Shown here one piece after another: positions 10,287 to 22,454 of a stretch of DNA of 64,000 bases. The notes under the pieces were generated by a model. That model did not search any database. It was not told the DNA's origin and saw nothing but the letters and a program-made list of their open reading frames with translations. Position 1 is the stretch's first letter; every line of letters begins with the position of its first letter. Origin of the DNA: Stratiolaelaps scimitus (lineage: Eukaryota; Arthropoda; Arachnida; Mesostigmata; Laelapidae). The position numbers and the translations under genes are program-made. Location: assembly GCA_019614645.1 (NCBI GenBank), contig JABWDB010000046.1:744001-808000 (forward strand). The letters are read 5' to 3'.

Positions 10287-13200
10287 GGATCTTGAGCATC
10301 TCCGAACCCTTCATGCAGAAATTTACTTAACAAAAGATCCACCCTCGTATTGTAAATACTTCCATGACCTCCATTTTAGATCCGTTACCCAGAATTCACT
10401 GGCAGATAATGATGTAGAATTACCATCAGATACCATGAATTAATCGATATAAGCATTATGGGTGGAACTCTCGCCTTCCACTATTCGTACAGTTCTTCTA
10501 TCAGCAATATCGCACTGCTGCAAATATTAGTAAGGGTGATAGCGCTTTCGTCATCCTGTCTCACCTATTGCTTGTTGTGGCTCCACACAACCAAATGTTT
10601 ATGGGATCAGCTCTCTTCGCATTACACGAAGCTATGCTATCTAACTTAGAAATCTAATTTACCTGTCGCGAACAAAATTCTACTTGGATTAAACGTGTAG
10701 GTCAGGGCGGGGCCAACCCGGGGTGTTCATGTGCATGAAATTCTGCAAGCTTACCTTACGGGGGGCGAGAGAACCATCCCTGGGTCTGCAACGAAACAAG
10801 AAAAGCATCCTGCATTAGTATTTGTCAGATCAGTGTTTCGAAATAGAACGCTGGATGTAACTAGTCGAGCATTTACCGAGGCAATAACCCAAGCTTAGAG
10901 CGCGTGCTCATCTAGCGAGTCGTTAAGCGTGAAGACCTGGCTGCGTTAATCGATACTTTAGAAACGGCGGCGCCGAGCTCAATCGCCAGTAATTTAATGG
11001 AAGCAACTGCTACGACGACTATTTTCACATGCGGTTGAGTCGGTTGCTTTCGAAGCTGGCCGAACCGAGACGAAGCAAATGATTTGCTGGATAAATCTCG
11101 GCTACGATCCTGACGAAAGGTCTGGCCAGCCCCTGTGGCTAGGAACGGTGCCAAAGAATCGAACACAAGCTATGAATCTATTTTCGAAACACAGGTAACA
11201 CTTCCAAGGTTTCTCCTAATCAATAAGTATTATACTATCCCGTCGATGCACCGATCATTTATCCGAGAGTGCCTTATCCAAAGGTGCAGGTAGCAAGCAA
11301 CAGCACACAGCCAAGCACGCGCACAAAGTAATCCTTAGAGCGCTAGAGACCTATACAAAATCAGGTAGGGACTCCTTTCAAATGCACAATTTGATCACAA
11401 TCACTGGCGAAAATGCTCGGTCGACATGTGTGGACGGTGCCAATTCTCGGCTACTCCACAAAGCACTGTGGACTGCTGCAAATTATTACAACTACAATAT
11501 TAGCGAATTTCGTCAATTTATAGAGGGTCCCCGATTAGTTCTGAGACCCGTGGTTTTCAAGACCCCAAAGTAATGGAGACGTGATAACTTCAAGCTGAGC
11601 AGTATAGCTCAACAATACTAACAACGTAAATAGGCTGATTTGTCAATTTCACTAAGCGTGAATATGGCCTTGCATTTCACAAACTCACATAGAGGGGAAA
11701 AATATTCTAATTCCGCAACAGAAAAAAAAAAGCTGAGCAAATTGTTGGCTAAGCAAAGCCGGCAAGACGCTGCTGGAGAACTACCGACAAGACACTGCTG
11801 GTAGTGGTCATGCGGTATCACAAAGCTAGCGACAACACACCGTCGATTGGCCTGGAGTTCGTTTCTGAGCGTCCGAGCACCGGGTGTTGCCTATATCTCC
11901 GAACAGGCACAGGGAAGCCCTTTCTAGCTTCCCTCTCCCCTCCCACTAGACAACCACTGACGAAAAGACACGGCTGAACCACCGGTACCAGCCTGCCTCT
12001 GACCGATCTGGAAGTCTGTGGTCACCAGGCGTCCAAGCCCAACCGAGAAATATGCCCGGTTCCTTGCGAGATACGGCCTACTATGTCCTGCTGTGTCTAC
12101 TGATTGTGTACCACTACACGCGTTGGTCGACGATGTCGTTGTCGGGCTTCCTTCATGCAACGAATTTCGAGACCGTTACTCTCATGGACTTCATCCAGCC
12201 TACCGGCACGGCTCGCCACCGGCCGGATGCTACTCAGCATGCTTGACCGGCACGATGGTAGGGCGGCCTCTAGGCCTAAAACCCCGTAGCAGTAGTAGTA
12301 GCAGTATAGGCCAGACCGCGGCGCCACTGTTGAAGCAGCTATTGAACATTTGTAGCCGCCGAGAGCTCGCCAACTTGGTCCCCGTCAAAGGAAAACCTAA
12401 CGCGAGGCCATAGCCGAAGTACCTCGACTGAACGGCGAGATCTGGCTAGGTAGACACACGAGGTACACGATCGCATCACACCCAAGTCACGCTATAGGTA
12501 TGGGCTCGATGGCTCTACGGAAGAAGCCGTCGCTGGCAGAGTTCGGCAAAGGGTCGGAGGCGGTAAGGAACGACTGTTATGTCACAAACGGAACAACCAT
12601 ATGTTGAGTCAGAGACGTTGTCATTGTCGCCAACCGAGATTTGTTCAAGGAAAAAAGCGACCGAATCGTTGTGGCCACCTCCTCATAGCTGATTAAGACA
12701 GTTATGATGCCGTGTAGACTAGGTTCGCTTATTCACGTTCAAATGTGTTCACTTACTCATTACGTACTCGTAGGCCGTACGAACTCGGCTAAGGAACGGT
12801 CAAGTAAGATTTCGCTATATTGGCCGAGTGCTAACTACATGATGAACACATGTTGGCCTGAAATGCTATCAATTTTGAGTTTTAGTTTGACTTTTACAGT
12901 TTGAGAAATCAGAGCCTCCGCATGCAGAGGAATTATGCTCGCTTTGCTTTGGGGCAACCGCACTCTCTGGACTATGTTTTGTTGTATAGGTTCATACTTA
13001 CAAAATCCGACTTGGCTTGTGAATGAAATGTTGCTAATCAAGAAACCTCTCTATTAACTGCCATACAATGCTATTTATGTATGAGCAGCAGCACTATTAA
13101 TAGCGTAGTATAGTGTTAACATGTACCTACAGAGTGCTATGTAAATGGAGGATTCATAAGTCTAATTTGCACATATTGAGATGGACTTTGACATGGAATC

Positions 13201-14574
13201 GAGCTTCAACACATGCGGCATAGTGGTCTTGGGCCTATTCTCATCCAGATCTGATCATGGGCCAACAAAATGCCACTGCATCACCCGGTAAAATTGTCTC
13301 CTTCACTCTCTCATTGATTAACACAATCTTCTATGGCAGATTCGACGTCACGTTACCCCGTGGCATGTTTGCAATCGATCTGATATTTGCTAAAACGATA
13401 GCGTACAGTACAGACACTTAAAATGTGCACTCAATTAGACTGAACGCCCGTTCAGGTTTTATCAGTGAGACGGCCATTTTGTGAATGTCCCATAAATGTC
13501 GCACTAGATGTATCGTGCATTTCGTTTTCACAATAGACGCGCCATGATAGCGCGTGGTGGCATCCTTTACTGGAAGCGACCCGTCATTGGTTCGAAAAAC
13601 GCATTGGGATCTATTGAGAATTAATTTGCGCGTTGAGGAGGGATAGAAGTATCTGGTTATGATATGAGGTATCTGGTTCGCCTTGAACATTTGTGGATCA
13701 CGCAATTTGTCTTTAGAGTTGGCCCTTGCATGTGCAGTCGAAACGTATAAATCGGCAGGCATTTTGATTTTAATACACACATGGGTATCTGCATACGTGC
13801 TACATAGCTGATTTGACAGTTAACCAAAGTTCGGTATCAACTACGAATTAATTATAGGATTCAATACAAATAACGCCTCCGCAGAGCACATACTATAACA
13901 CCTCCTTTTCAAAGGGACCTGTCCTTCGCTATGCTCAAGCCACGGCCCGTGGCCTTTTATAGCCAGAGACACAGGCTTCGAAGACAATTATCAGACAGCC
14001 AGCATAAAAATACAAAACAATCAGTTCCTAAAGAAAAATCGTTCAAACTACTTTCGAGGACAACTTAGTGCACTCTATGTCGTGTAGGAACTTTTGTGGA
14101 GCCGACCACCGATGACTTGCCTTTTCCTCAAATGGTAGACTGAAAAATATTTCGAAACTATTATATTTCGTACATTATAATTGGCGGTTACTATAACAGT
14201 TGATATTCTCTGGTCCACTTTACTACTGGTTTACTGTACTTAATATATACGATCGATATAGCTTGATTGAGAAAAGCATCTTGTATTTAGCTGGTGCCAA
14301 TGATATGGTGTCTCCGCTATCGCTTTCGGGTATCATGTAACCGTTCAGATAAGCAGATCACATTGTGAGGTCTGTCATATTATAAACGGTTACGATCAAG
14401 TAAGTCAGGTCGTCCCATTCACATATTCATATCTTCCTCGCTCAGCGTCCAATTGCTTTTAGGCTGGCTTAGGCTTAGGAAGATTGCTTTTTACAAGAGC
14501 GCAACAAGCTTGGTGAGCCACGGTGGCACGTAATTAGCCATTTTCTAGATCGTTTATTAGTGACTATCGTGATG

Positions 14575-14720
14575 ACTGCGCGTTAGTGGTTACTGCGCGA
14601 AGGAGACACGTAGGTGCACGGGTTCGATCCCCACCGTTGCACATTTGCATTTTCAAGGGGTCCGTCTCACGAAGCAATGCTAAAAAGCACTACCGTGGAC
14701 GTTAAATGTTGGCCTAAACG
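14575..14720 (+). mobile_element. tRNA-derived SINE, family B
   Basis: The plus strand shows GTTAGTGGTTACTGCGCGAA (A-box-like), GGGTTCGATCCCC (B box), CCGTTGCACATTTGCATTTT and a body AAGCACTACCGTGGACGTTA, AATGTTGG. The same body recurs at 22291-22454, 58788-58879 and 9186-9285. Confidence 0.7.
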
Positions 14721-16055
14721 TACATTATCATGCGAATTGAACAACGATTTCAAACCCGATCTGTGATTTCTGATCCAGACTCGGAACGGTATCCAACTTG
14801 AATGCGCTCATAGAATCGACACGATTTCGGTATTTGAGGTTGATTTAAAGGTAGACCTAAAATGAGGAATACGTACTACGATGATGTGACTAAAAAATAA
14901 CACGATTTTATCATTAAGGGTCAAAGTGTCCGTTTAGCAGCATATTGTCGCACATTGATGACAATCGGTTCGGGATCTTCTATTGTTCCTTCATTCTTCT
15001 TCACTCGGGCCACTTAACCCCTTGCTACATGGGACGTGTTTAGATGCTTTGTCCGTGAGGCAGCAGCGGCCGATGTAATACACTTCATTGAGACTGAACT
15101 CTGTGTATGGTCGACTCTATCCGATCGGACGATGTCATGAGGCCACGGTGGGTCCCAATCGTTGGCTGAGTCACAATGGTATCGCTGAGTGGTTGATATC
15201 ATGGTGATACGATTACAACGACAATCTGATACCACTGAATGACTTCGCAATTTCTTGTACAAGAAGGTCGAGAATGACAGCCCGTTACAGAACGCCACGT
15301 CAGACCTGACATCACTCATTGCTAAGATAATAATTAGGTGATGACAGTTAAAGGTGTCCCCTAGGGACAAAATGCTTCGGGGCTGACTCGTGCATTTGGC
15401 ATGCTCAGCGAACCTAGAATTCTGGTTCGCTGCCAAAGTTGGCAACCCAAAGTTCTAATGAAAAATGAGGAAGTAGCGAAAATCATGGTTGATACGTTGC
15501 CACTAACGTTGTCTTCGGCATGTGTACGTGTATCGTGATTGATACGAAGACAGGAAGTTAATGAATACGGGCTAAGGTTACAATAACCTAGGTCTAGTTT
15601 TGACATCCGACCACTTTCTATATTGCATAGCGCGTCTCTCGTAAGCGCTGTTTCGTTCAAAGAAAACTTGCACTGCACCCGAACGCTTCGTGAACGGTTT
15701 GGAGCGGATATCTAGCAGAAGACAACGATATGACATTATACCTAAGATTCACTCAAGAATTCATCCAGTGCGTCGAAAGTCTATAAAGCCTTTTAGCATT
15801 TGTGGTATTAATGGCACGTCCGTTTAGCTGCGGGCGACAGCGTGACGAATGCGGGTAGGTAGCGCGTTCGCATGATGTGTAAGTCGTGAAACTCATGGTA
15901 ATCGATGGTAGTGATAACAAGATAGCTTAGGCATTCGGATGCACTAAATTTCGTTACGCAAATAAAACGTAATAACAATTATTATTATTATTATCATTAT
16001 CCAAGCAATTTGGTCCTGCCGTGAAAAATTACGCGTCTCTGCAATTAAGCGCGGT

Positions 16056-16079
16056 TGCTGGGTCGTCTGAACGACCCAG
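16056..16079 (+). repeat. Perfect 10-bp hairpin with 4-nt loop
   Basis: GCTGGGTCGT, loop CTGA, ACGACCCAGC. GC-rich and perfect. Confidence 0.85.
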
Positions 16080-18928
16080 CGAGGATCGGTTGCTGTCTCT
16101 CTACGCGTTTAGCCTAAAATATAGAGGGCCGCTCATTGTTCGAGAACTCTGACTCTGTGTCGCTTGTACTTTGTAGCTACACAGATCGATATCTGTTAGG
16201 ACCTAGCATATATGCGCGGAATATGCTCGGACCGTACATATGTATACACATATGCATTCCATCAACAGCGAGAGACTTAACGTATCGGCTTGAAATATCA
16301 GCGGTCCACTCGAAAACACCAAAGTAGTTAGTCTTCGAAGGCTCAGCGGCTGTTGAATGCATGCAACACATCGCCGTGTTGATTCGCGCTCGTTCACGAA
16401 CATGTCGTCTGAGGACAACACTTATAACAGACGTTGTTGTGAACTTGCTGTTGTGGTTGCCGCCCACTATTGGTCTTTCATAATACATGCGGTGGCAACT
16501 GTCGCTTCTAGTCGCGACAAAAAGCTGCAAGATACAGTCACACGGTCACATTTTCACTTATTGGTATTGTTATTGGATTTTGTAATTGAACAGAAATTTC
16601 GTTTGGGAAAATAGCAGCAATATTTCTGTTATTTCTGCCGGGCTGTTTAGCCTAGGCGGTCAAGATGACGGGGCCTTTTAAAGGAATCGTTGGTGAGAAG
16701 CTCGTGACATCCAAAATTAATCAAGTGACTTAAATAATCGGATTCCCACTAAAACTGGGAGTAATATACGAGCTGTCTGCAAACGGACAAACAGTGTTAT
16801 ATAGTTTTCTCAACACCTCATCTACCAACATTCTAATAAGCTAATCCACTCTCATCGTTCTCTCATCGTTTCGTGTTGCAATTAGCCGTGCGGTGATTTC
16901 GATAAGCAAGTTTCGAATATATATACATATTCGATAAAGTGCATTTACTATACGAGATATATACGATGGTGGACGATACGAAACATTAGCAAGACCGGCA
17001 GGCAACTGTCAGAGTTAAGCCTAACCAAGCAATTTCTCCGCAGGTGGCCCCAAAACAAGAGTACTTCAGCTCTGGCACGTACAGCTGATGACTAAGAAGG
17101 GCTCGTCAGAGCTGCGCCTCGAGAGAGGTACGTTCCGATGCCGCCGTGTGATCTCTCATTTGAAACGCGGGCCTGACTCTACGCTTCTTGCTGCTTGTAA
17201 GTCGCCAGCGTGCCGGCCTGCCTGCCTTTAGACTTGAGACATCTATTCTGGGACGCTCGTCACTCACCCAGCTTGTCGGGTGTAGTTCTGCTAGGTAGCC
17301 TCTTCTTGAACAAGGACGAGCGCGTTAGAAGAAAACAGTTCACTAAACACCACGGTGATTTCGATATGTGTGGGCGTTTCCTGATGAACACCCAATTTCG
17401 AAAGTGGACCCACGCGAGAGAAGTCGTCTGCATGACCCATTATGGATTCAAATGGTCTATGACCTTGAAACTTTAATTCTTCGCCTTGTTTAGCTAGTTT
17501 TTTTTTTGTCGTAGGGAACGAACAATACTGAAGCATGTGGCGTATCATTTGGGCAATGCGATTGTATTGTATACAGAATAAGCTAAATAGTAAGAGTGAA
17601 ATAAGGTGATGTTTATTTAGCTCGGAACAATCGTAGGGGCAAGGGAATGTTAATCATTTTCATGGAGAAATTGAGATTTTGAGGGAGGCGAATTACACCG
17701 AAGTGGCTCTAGGATTTTCAAAACCTTATACCGGGATCACACACAAATCGATACTACATTTGCGAAAAATATGCATGTCACGGTCACTTCCACGCTAACT
17801 CAACAATGTAGTGACTTCTAAACATAATAAGTTCTAAATGTCTAGAAATCGTCATACACTATTCAAGCATGCGACCATCCACCGATCGGATGCCAACTGA
17901 CTACAACTAAATACAACGACGGCCTACCGAGTAACTTGGCACGCTGGCTCGTATGCAGTGGACAAATGAGTGTGTAGTGGACAGTACAACGTTGCTGCGC
18001 TCAGTTGAATTTGAAAACTTTTCGATCAGGCGCATCCTTGAGCTGAGACCTCTTAAAATTCAAATCTTTCATTTCTGCTTGCGCGTCTGTCTGTCTGTTT
18101 GTCTTTACGTCTGTCTGTGTGCCGCCTAGCGTACGGTGACATAACATATCTGGATACTCGTACATGTGTGCATGTACTCGACCGTTATGCCCGTACGTCG
18201 ATGGTGCCACCAGTTTGCTATGTATCGGGCCACTCAAAGTGGCCAAGCCTAGTTTGTAACATGCCGTCAGGAAAGGATGGCGTGTTGAACTCGCTCGAGA
18301 GAGGTCTACGGCGCTGCGGAATCTCGTCGATTGTCTCGCCGTCTCTCGAGTCCAGCGGTAGTGTAAATCGACTTCCACGTAGCAAATACTAAAACCTACT
18401 AGTCGAGAAAGGCGCACGCAGAAGGCGACACGTAAGACAGTGACTGTGTGTCCCTACGCGAGAGGAACGCGGGATTGTGCTGCAACAGAGATTGCTGTGA
18501 GTACCTGAGAAGGCCGATGCTTTTCATTGTTATTCCTTGTGTAATTCAACATAGCAATGTGTGTCAGAGGCTGTAGGAGACTGCATTAATTTTGCTGAGG
18601 CACCCTTGCATTAAGAATATATCTCGCTTTTACAGTGAATCCTATATAGACATTCGAAGGAAGCGCTTATAGGTGTCGCGCACCTAACGATTGATTTACC
18701 CGTCCCAAGTCCCCAGCAGTATCACAGTAGAGTTTCTTCGAGGGTACTGAAGAAGGTTTGGACGGCGGCAAATTGGTGATGTATTGTGTGTTACAACGGC
18801 ACCAAAACGGGATAGGCAAATTACATTGTGTATGATCGCAAGATCAGTACTGTTTTGGGCATTACATCTTAGGTAACTTTCACTTTCGTATAAGAGCTTC
18901 TCCTGTGTCGCTTTGTCTAAAAACTTAC

Positions 18929-19002
18929 CTCTGAAGAATCCTATATGAACAAAACATGATGTGATCATGCTGCCAGCAACGTTTGTAGCTGTACACACGT
19001 AT
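18929..19002 (-). CDS. sls: sls exon: end of Ig domain 6
   Basis: Phase 2 in, 1 out; acceptor ctttcag, strong donor gtaagt. It encodes RYVCTATNVAGSMITSCFVH then IGFFR. The phase-1 exit cannot join the next exon to the left (5370-5555, phase 2 in), but fits the exon at 4439-4719 exactly. Confidence 0.86.
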
Positions 19003-19578
19003 CTGAAAGAATAGCGATTCATAAATAGCAAAGTATAGCCAGCACAAGGCTATGGCCCAGTTATAAGTTGAACCCCTCTCCATACCAAGCACTAATTATA
19101 TATTGAATGTTCCATGTCGCTATAGTACAGGGACACGGCATGTGGACAAGTTACGTTTAGGGAATGAAGCATTCAAGGAGGATGTTCAACTATTTATGGT
19201 GGATATTAAGATCTTTGCTGACTTCTTAAAATTGTTGCTCCCATTGTCGCGTTGGCACCGATAGATCGACGAAATTAGCAGAAAGAACTTCAAACTAGAA
19301 AAGGGGCGCACGTGTTGTATACTAGCGACCTCTAGACTACACGATCTCGGTATCTGTTTATCAAAATCGGGTTTGATCAGTGTCTGCGTAGCGTCGACTT
19401 GCATTGGGATGAAGTTTGACAAGGTGTGGGATAGGCCTTAGCCTAAGTCTTGGGTAAACAAGGTTTAGTATTCAGGGGACTGCAAAAATAGATGATAGCG
19501 CTTGTCGAGTGAGTCTGTTGTAATTTCCTGCTGGGGACAATCGTTTTGGATAAATAAACAGCCAAATAACATTCCTAC

Positions 19579-19686
19579 CTTCCAGAGTTGTGTGGGAACG
19601 CATAGGGTATGGTCAGCTTCGCAATTCCCGAATCGAACGATATCTGGTGATCGGCAGTGCTCGTCAAAAGCATATTGTCCTTGAAC
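19579..19686 (-). CDS. sls: sls exon: middle of Ig domain 6
   Basis: Phase 2 in, 2 out; acceptor cgctcacag, donor gtagga. It encodes WFKDNMLLTSTADHQISFDS then GIAKLTIPYAFPHNSGR. SGIAKLTIP and HNSGRY match the D-F strands of titin Z-disc-type Igs. Confidence 0.87.
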
Positions 19687-19780
19687 CTGTGAGCGATTGG
19701 TTGAACAATTCGAATTGAGTTAGAATTGCGGGACTTATTATAGAAGTTTTCTAAATAATATTCTTTCTCAGACATCTTTC

Positions 19781-20207
19781 TTGATCAGAACACATCGTGG
19801 CAGAATACAACGAGCTCTGGGACAGAGTACAACCGCCGTCAAAGCTTTTCATGCAGCCTGCACTGAAGTTGTTCGAGATCAAGATTGGGCCCTTGCTTGC
19901 TACGGGGCTCTAAGTTACTTGGGGATATCGTCCACCCGCACAACTCGAGCAGCTGGACCGAGTGAAGCCTGCACTTCGGAAGCGCGTTATGAGGATACAC
20001 AGTTCGGCACTGGAATGGATTAATCCACCTCTACGGCGACACTTCTTTATTTGTTGGAACCCTGATGCGCCGTTTCAAGCTACCAGTGACGCCAGCTTAT
20101 ACAAAGTTCATCATCACAATGTGACGAAGGAAGATCTTTACCCGGAATATTGCAATACGGCTGCGATGACCGACGGTACATGTAGGGAAGGAGTCACAAC
20201 GAACTGA
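19781..20207 (+). pseudogene. Possible decayed LINE 3' end (RNase H-like start)
   Basis: Two overlapping plus frames look like the C-terminal part of a non-LTR polyprotein. One reads RIQRALGQSTTAVKAFHAAC, the other LDRVKPALRKRVMRIHSSAL followed by TAAMTDGTCREG. The T-D-G-(S/T) after a region with repeated basic and aromatic residues resembles the first motif of LINE RNase H. It is frameshifted and stops soon after. The similarity is weak and the family uncertain. Confidence 0.38.
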
Positions 20208-20964
20208 CATATAACTCGGTTTACAACACACAGTTCTGATCATATTATGTGTGGGGTAGAGGGCTACCATGAGCCCAATTCGAACTGTTTATGTAGACAT
20301 TGGAATAATGTTAGCGCCAAATATCACGTTGGGGAATGCAGTCGATCAATCTCATTAACCCAGTTGGTCCGCCAATGTCCGCTACGCACGTATTTCACGT
20401 TTACCGGGTACAATTGTCGTCCACCGTTACAACCTAAACATATTTATCCTTAGATGTGTATGTCCTCTGTTTACCTGAGCTGACTCCTACACGTTTTACT
20501 GTTTTACCCAAGAGTACCATCTTACTTAGATATGTGTGACACACACCGTGTGAATAAGCGATGCTATGATAATGTTTTTTTATCAAACTCGAAACAGTGG
20601 CACTTACGATTCTGTACTTATATTTGCTTTGTTGGCGGGAATCCGCCAGTAAGACGAACTCAACATTTTTTAATTGTCCATATTCACTATTATTACTTTG
20701 ACAACTTGGATTCCGCGGCAGCAAAAATGAAATCACTTTGAGGTAAGTGCTTGGTTCACATCGAATCTGATGTTAATGTGCTTTTATTGCGTGCACTAAT
20801 TTGAGATAATGTCAAAAGAAAAGCTGCAGCCGTATTTTCCCTAATGTGGTTTTTTTTTCTTCTCGAAACGGTAGACAAGGTTTGGTAGAAGAACGAATTC
20901 TGATAAACTCAAGGCACACTTTCTCAGTATCCTAAAAATACCTTGAAAGTATAGTAATACTAAC

Positions 20965-21074
20965 CAGCGAATGGTCGGCACAGGACATCCTTCGACGATA
21001 CATGTCAGGGTTATTCTTGTTCCCTTTCGCTCGAGTCTATCGACAAGGGGCTGCACGAACCACGGTGGACGAAC
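20965..21074 (-). CDS. sls: sls exon: first part of Ig domain 6
   Basis: Phase 0 in, 2 out (TG of split Trp); acceptor gcacacacag, donor gttagt. It encodes VRPPWFVQPLVDRLERKGTR then ITLTCIVEGCPVPTIRW, a clear I-set A-C segment with B-strand Cys and C-strand Trp. It is the first Ig after the zormin terminal exon. Confidence 0.87.
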
Positions 21075-21770
21075 CTGTGTGTGCGTCACCGATAAAAAGC
21101 ATACGCTGTAATAATAATAATTAGTAATAATAGTAATAATAATAATATTAATTATACATCAAATGACACGGATGTATGAGGCACAGATCGTAGCCCCTAA
21201 CTTTCTGACTTGATAGACTGCAAACTGTAATCTCGCTATATTCTCAATGCAAAATGGGTACATTGCATAAGAAATCCCTTGGGCAATAGTAATTATTTTC
21301 AGGCAACAATCTGATCTTCCCTTAATTATGATTTCAACGAAACATACTAGATGTTCCGTCTTACTGAATATTTAGTACGATCTCCGTGTCACTGACGAAG
21401 CAAAGAAAAGCCCCGTTGATGTCATTGGAAGACACGTTTGTGTGGTCTATATTGAAGCAGTACAGTGAAGCTTCCTGTGAGAAGAAAGTGTTCGACCTTT
21501 CCAAAGGGGACTCATCTTCATAAGGCATCACTAACCTGAGCGGAACGGGTTGGCTTCTCCTCGATAATGACAGTCTTTTTTTTACTGACAGGTGAAGGTG
21601 CACTCTTAATAATGCCGCGCGGTTGCCATGTCTGCGGAAATTAAGCACATGTTCATCTACAACGTTCATACATATGTTCATACACAATTTGCGGTATCAT
21701 CGACGATATTTAGTTCGATTCTCCAGCTGAGATTTTCTGCTGACGACATCTGTCAGTCGACACTTTGTGG

Positions 21771-21858
21771 TAAGGTAAGGTAAAGGTATATTGGTTTATT
21801 AAAGGAGCTACAATTTCACAATGCTTAAGCTCTCTTATATGTCACACAGCGGGGCTAG
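21771..21858 (-). mobile_element. SINE family A, 3' fragment
   Basis: On the minus strand it has GACATATAAGAGAGCTTAAG, GAAATTGTAGCTCCTTTAAT and a TTTACCTTACC tail, close to the 5571-5726 copy. The tRNA-like head is lost just after GCCCCGC. Confidence 0.7.
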
Positions 21859-22290
21859 ACTACATTCTTTATAAGTTGTCCTCCACACACTGTCATAATC
21901 TATAGGTTATTCTTGGGGTCGCACTACATGTCACAACAATATTTCCAGTAAGTTGCTGCGACACAACAAGGAGGTTGCCTTTAACAGAACAAGCTGCAGC
22001 CTGCGATTCTCAATATCCTCATTGATTCCTATCAAAGAACTCTTATGATCAAAATCGCCTTTGTGTAGAGGTTGAGTTCGCTTGGCTCTTAGAGGAAAAT
22101 CAATTTCCACATAGCCGTCAATTTTCTCGCCTCAAATATGCCCGTGTAATATCTGCTTTGAATCAGCCGTGGAGTCAAGTGACGTCCAGGAGTTAGCAAA
22201 TATTGAAATGATGCGAATTGTCTCTTTTTCATTTAGTCCGCTTGGGTAGGTTTATAGAAAGGCACAGCCAGACATATTAAAGCCCGGTAG

Positions 22291-22454
22291 AATCCAGTGG
22301 CGTTCGGCTGCGCCTTGCAACCGGAAGAGACCTGGGTTCCATGTCTGATGTTCCATACCGTTGCACAGTTTTCATTTAGGGATCCTTCTTTCGAAGCTGT
22401 GCCAAAAGCAATTCCGTGGACGTTAAATGCTGGCTGAGAGTCAGCCCGAAAACA
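22291..22454 (+). mobile_element. SINE family B copy
   Basis: It has AGTGGCGTTCGGCTGCG (A-box-like), CTGGGTTCCATGTC (decayed B box), ACCGTTGCACAGTTTTCATT and CCGTGGACGTTAAATGCTGG, CTGAGAGTCAGCCCG. Confidence 0.68.

Larger units (their letters stand above)
5556..18928. other. 13.4-kb region without recognised exons; probable location of a kettin-type promoter
   Basis: It separates two sls Ig segments with incompatible phases. It contains SINE copies (5571-5726, 9186-9285, 14575-14720), GC-richer patches at 6.6-7.1 kb and 11.9-12.6 kb, a GGT repeat, a plus-strand reading frame 9592-10182 broken by one stop, and a minus open frame 10912-11166. No conserved protein family was recognised. A separate promoter and 5' UTR for a kettin-type transcript are expected here by analogy, but no promoter was identified. 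Confidence 0.45.

Noticed and set aside
11900..12600. GC-rich patch with ORFs on both strands (e.g. 12018-12413 plus)
   Set aside because: No domain, splice context or family signal. Noted only as a compositional patch.
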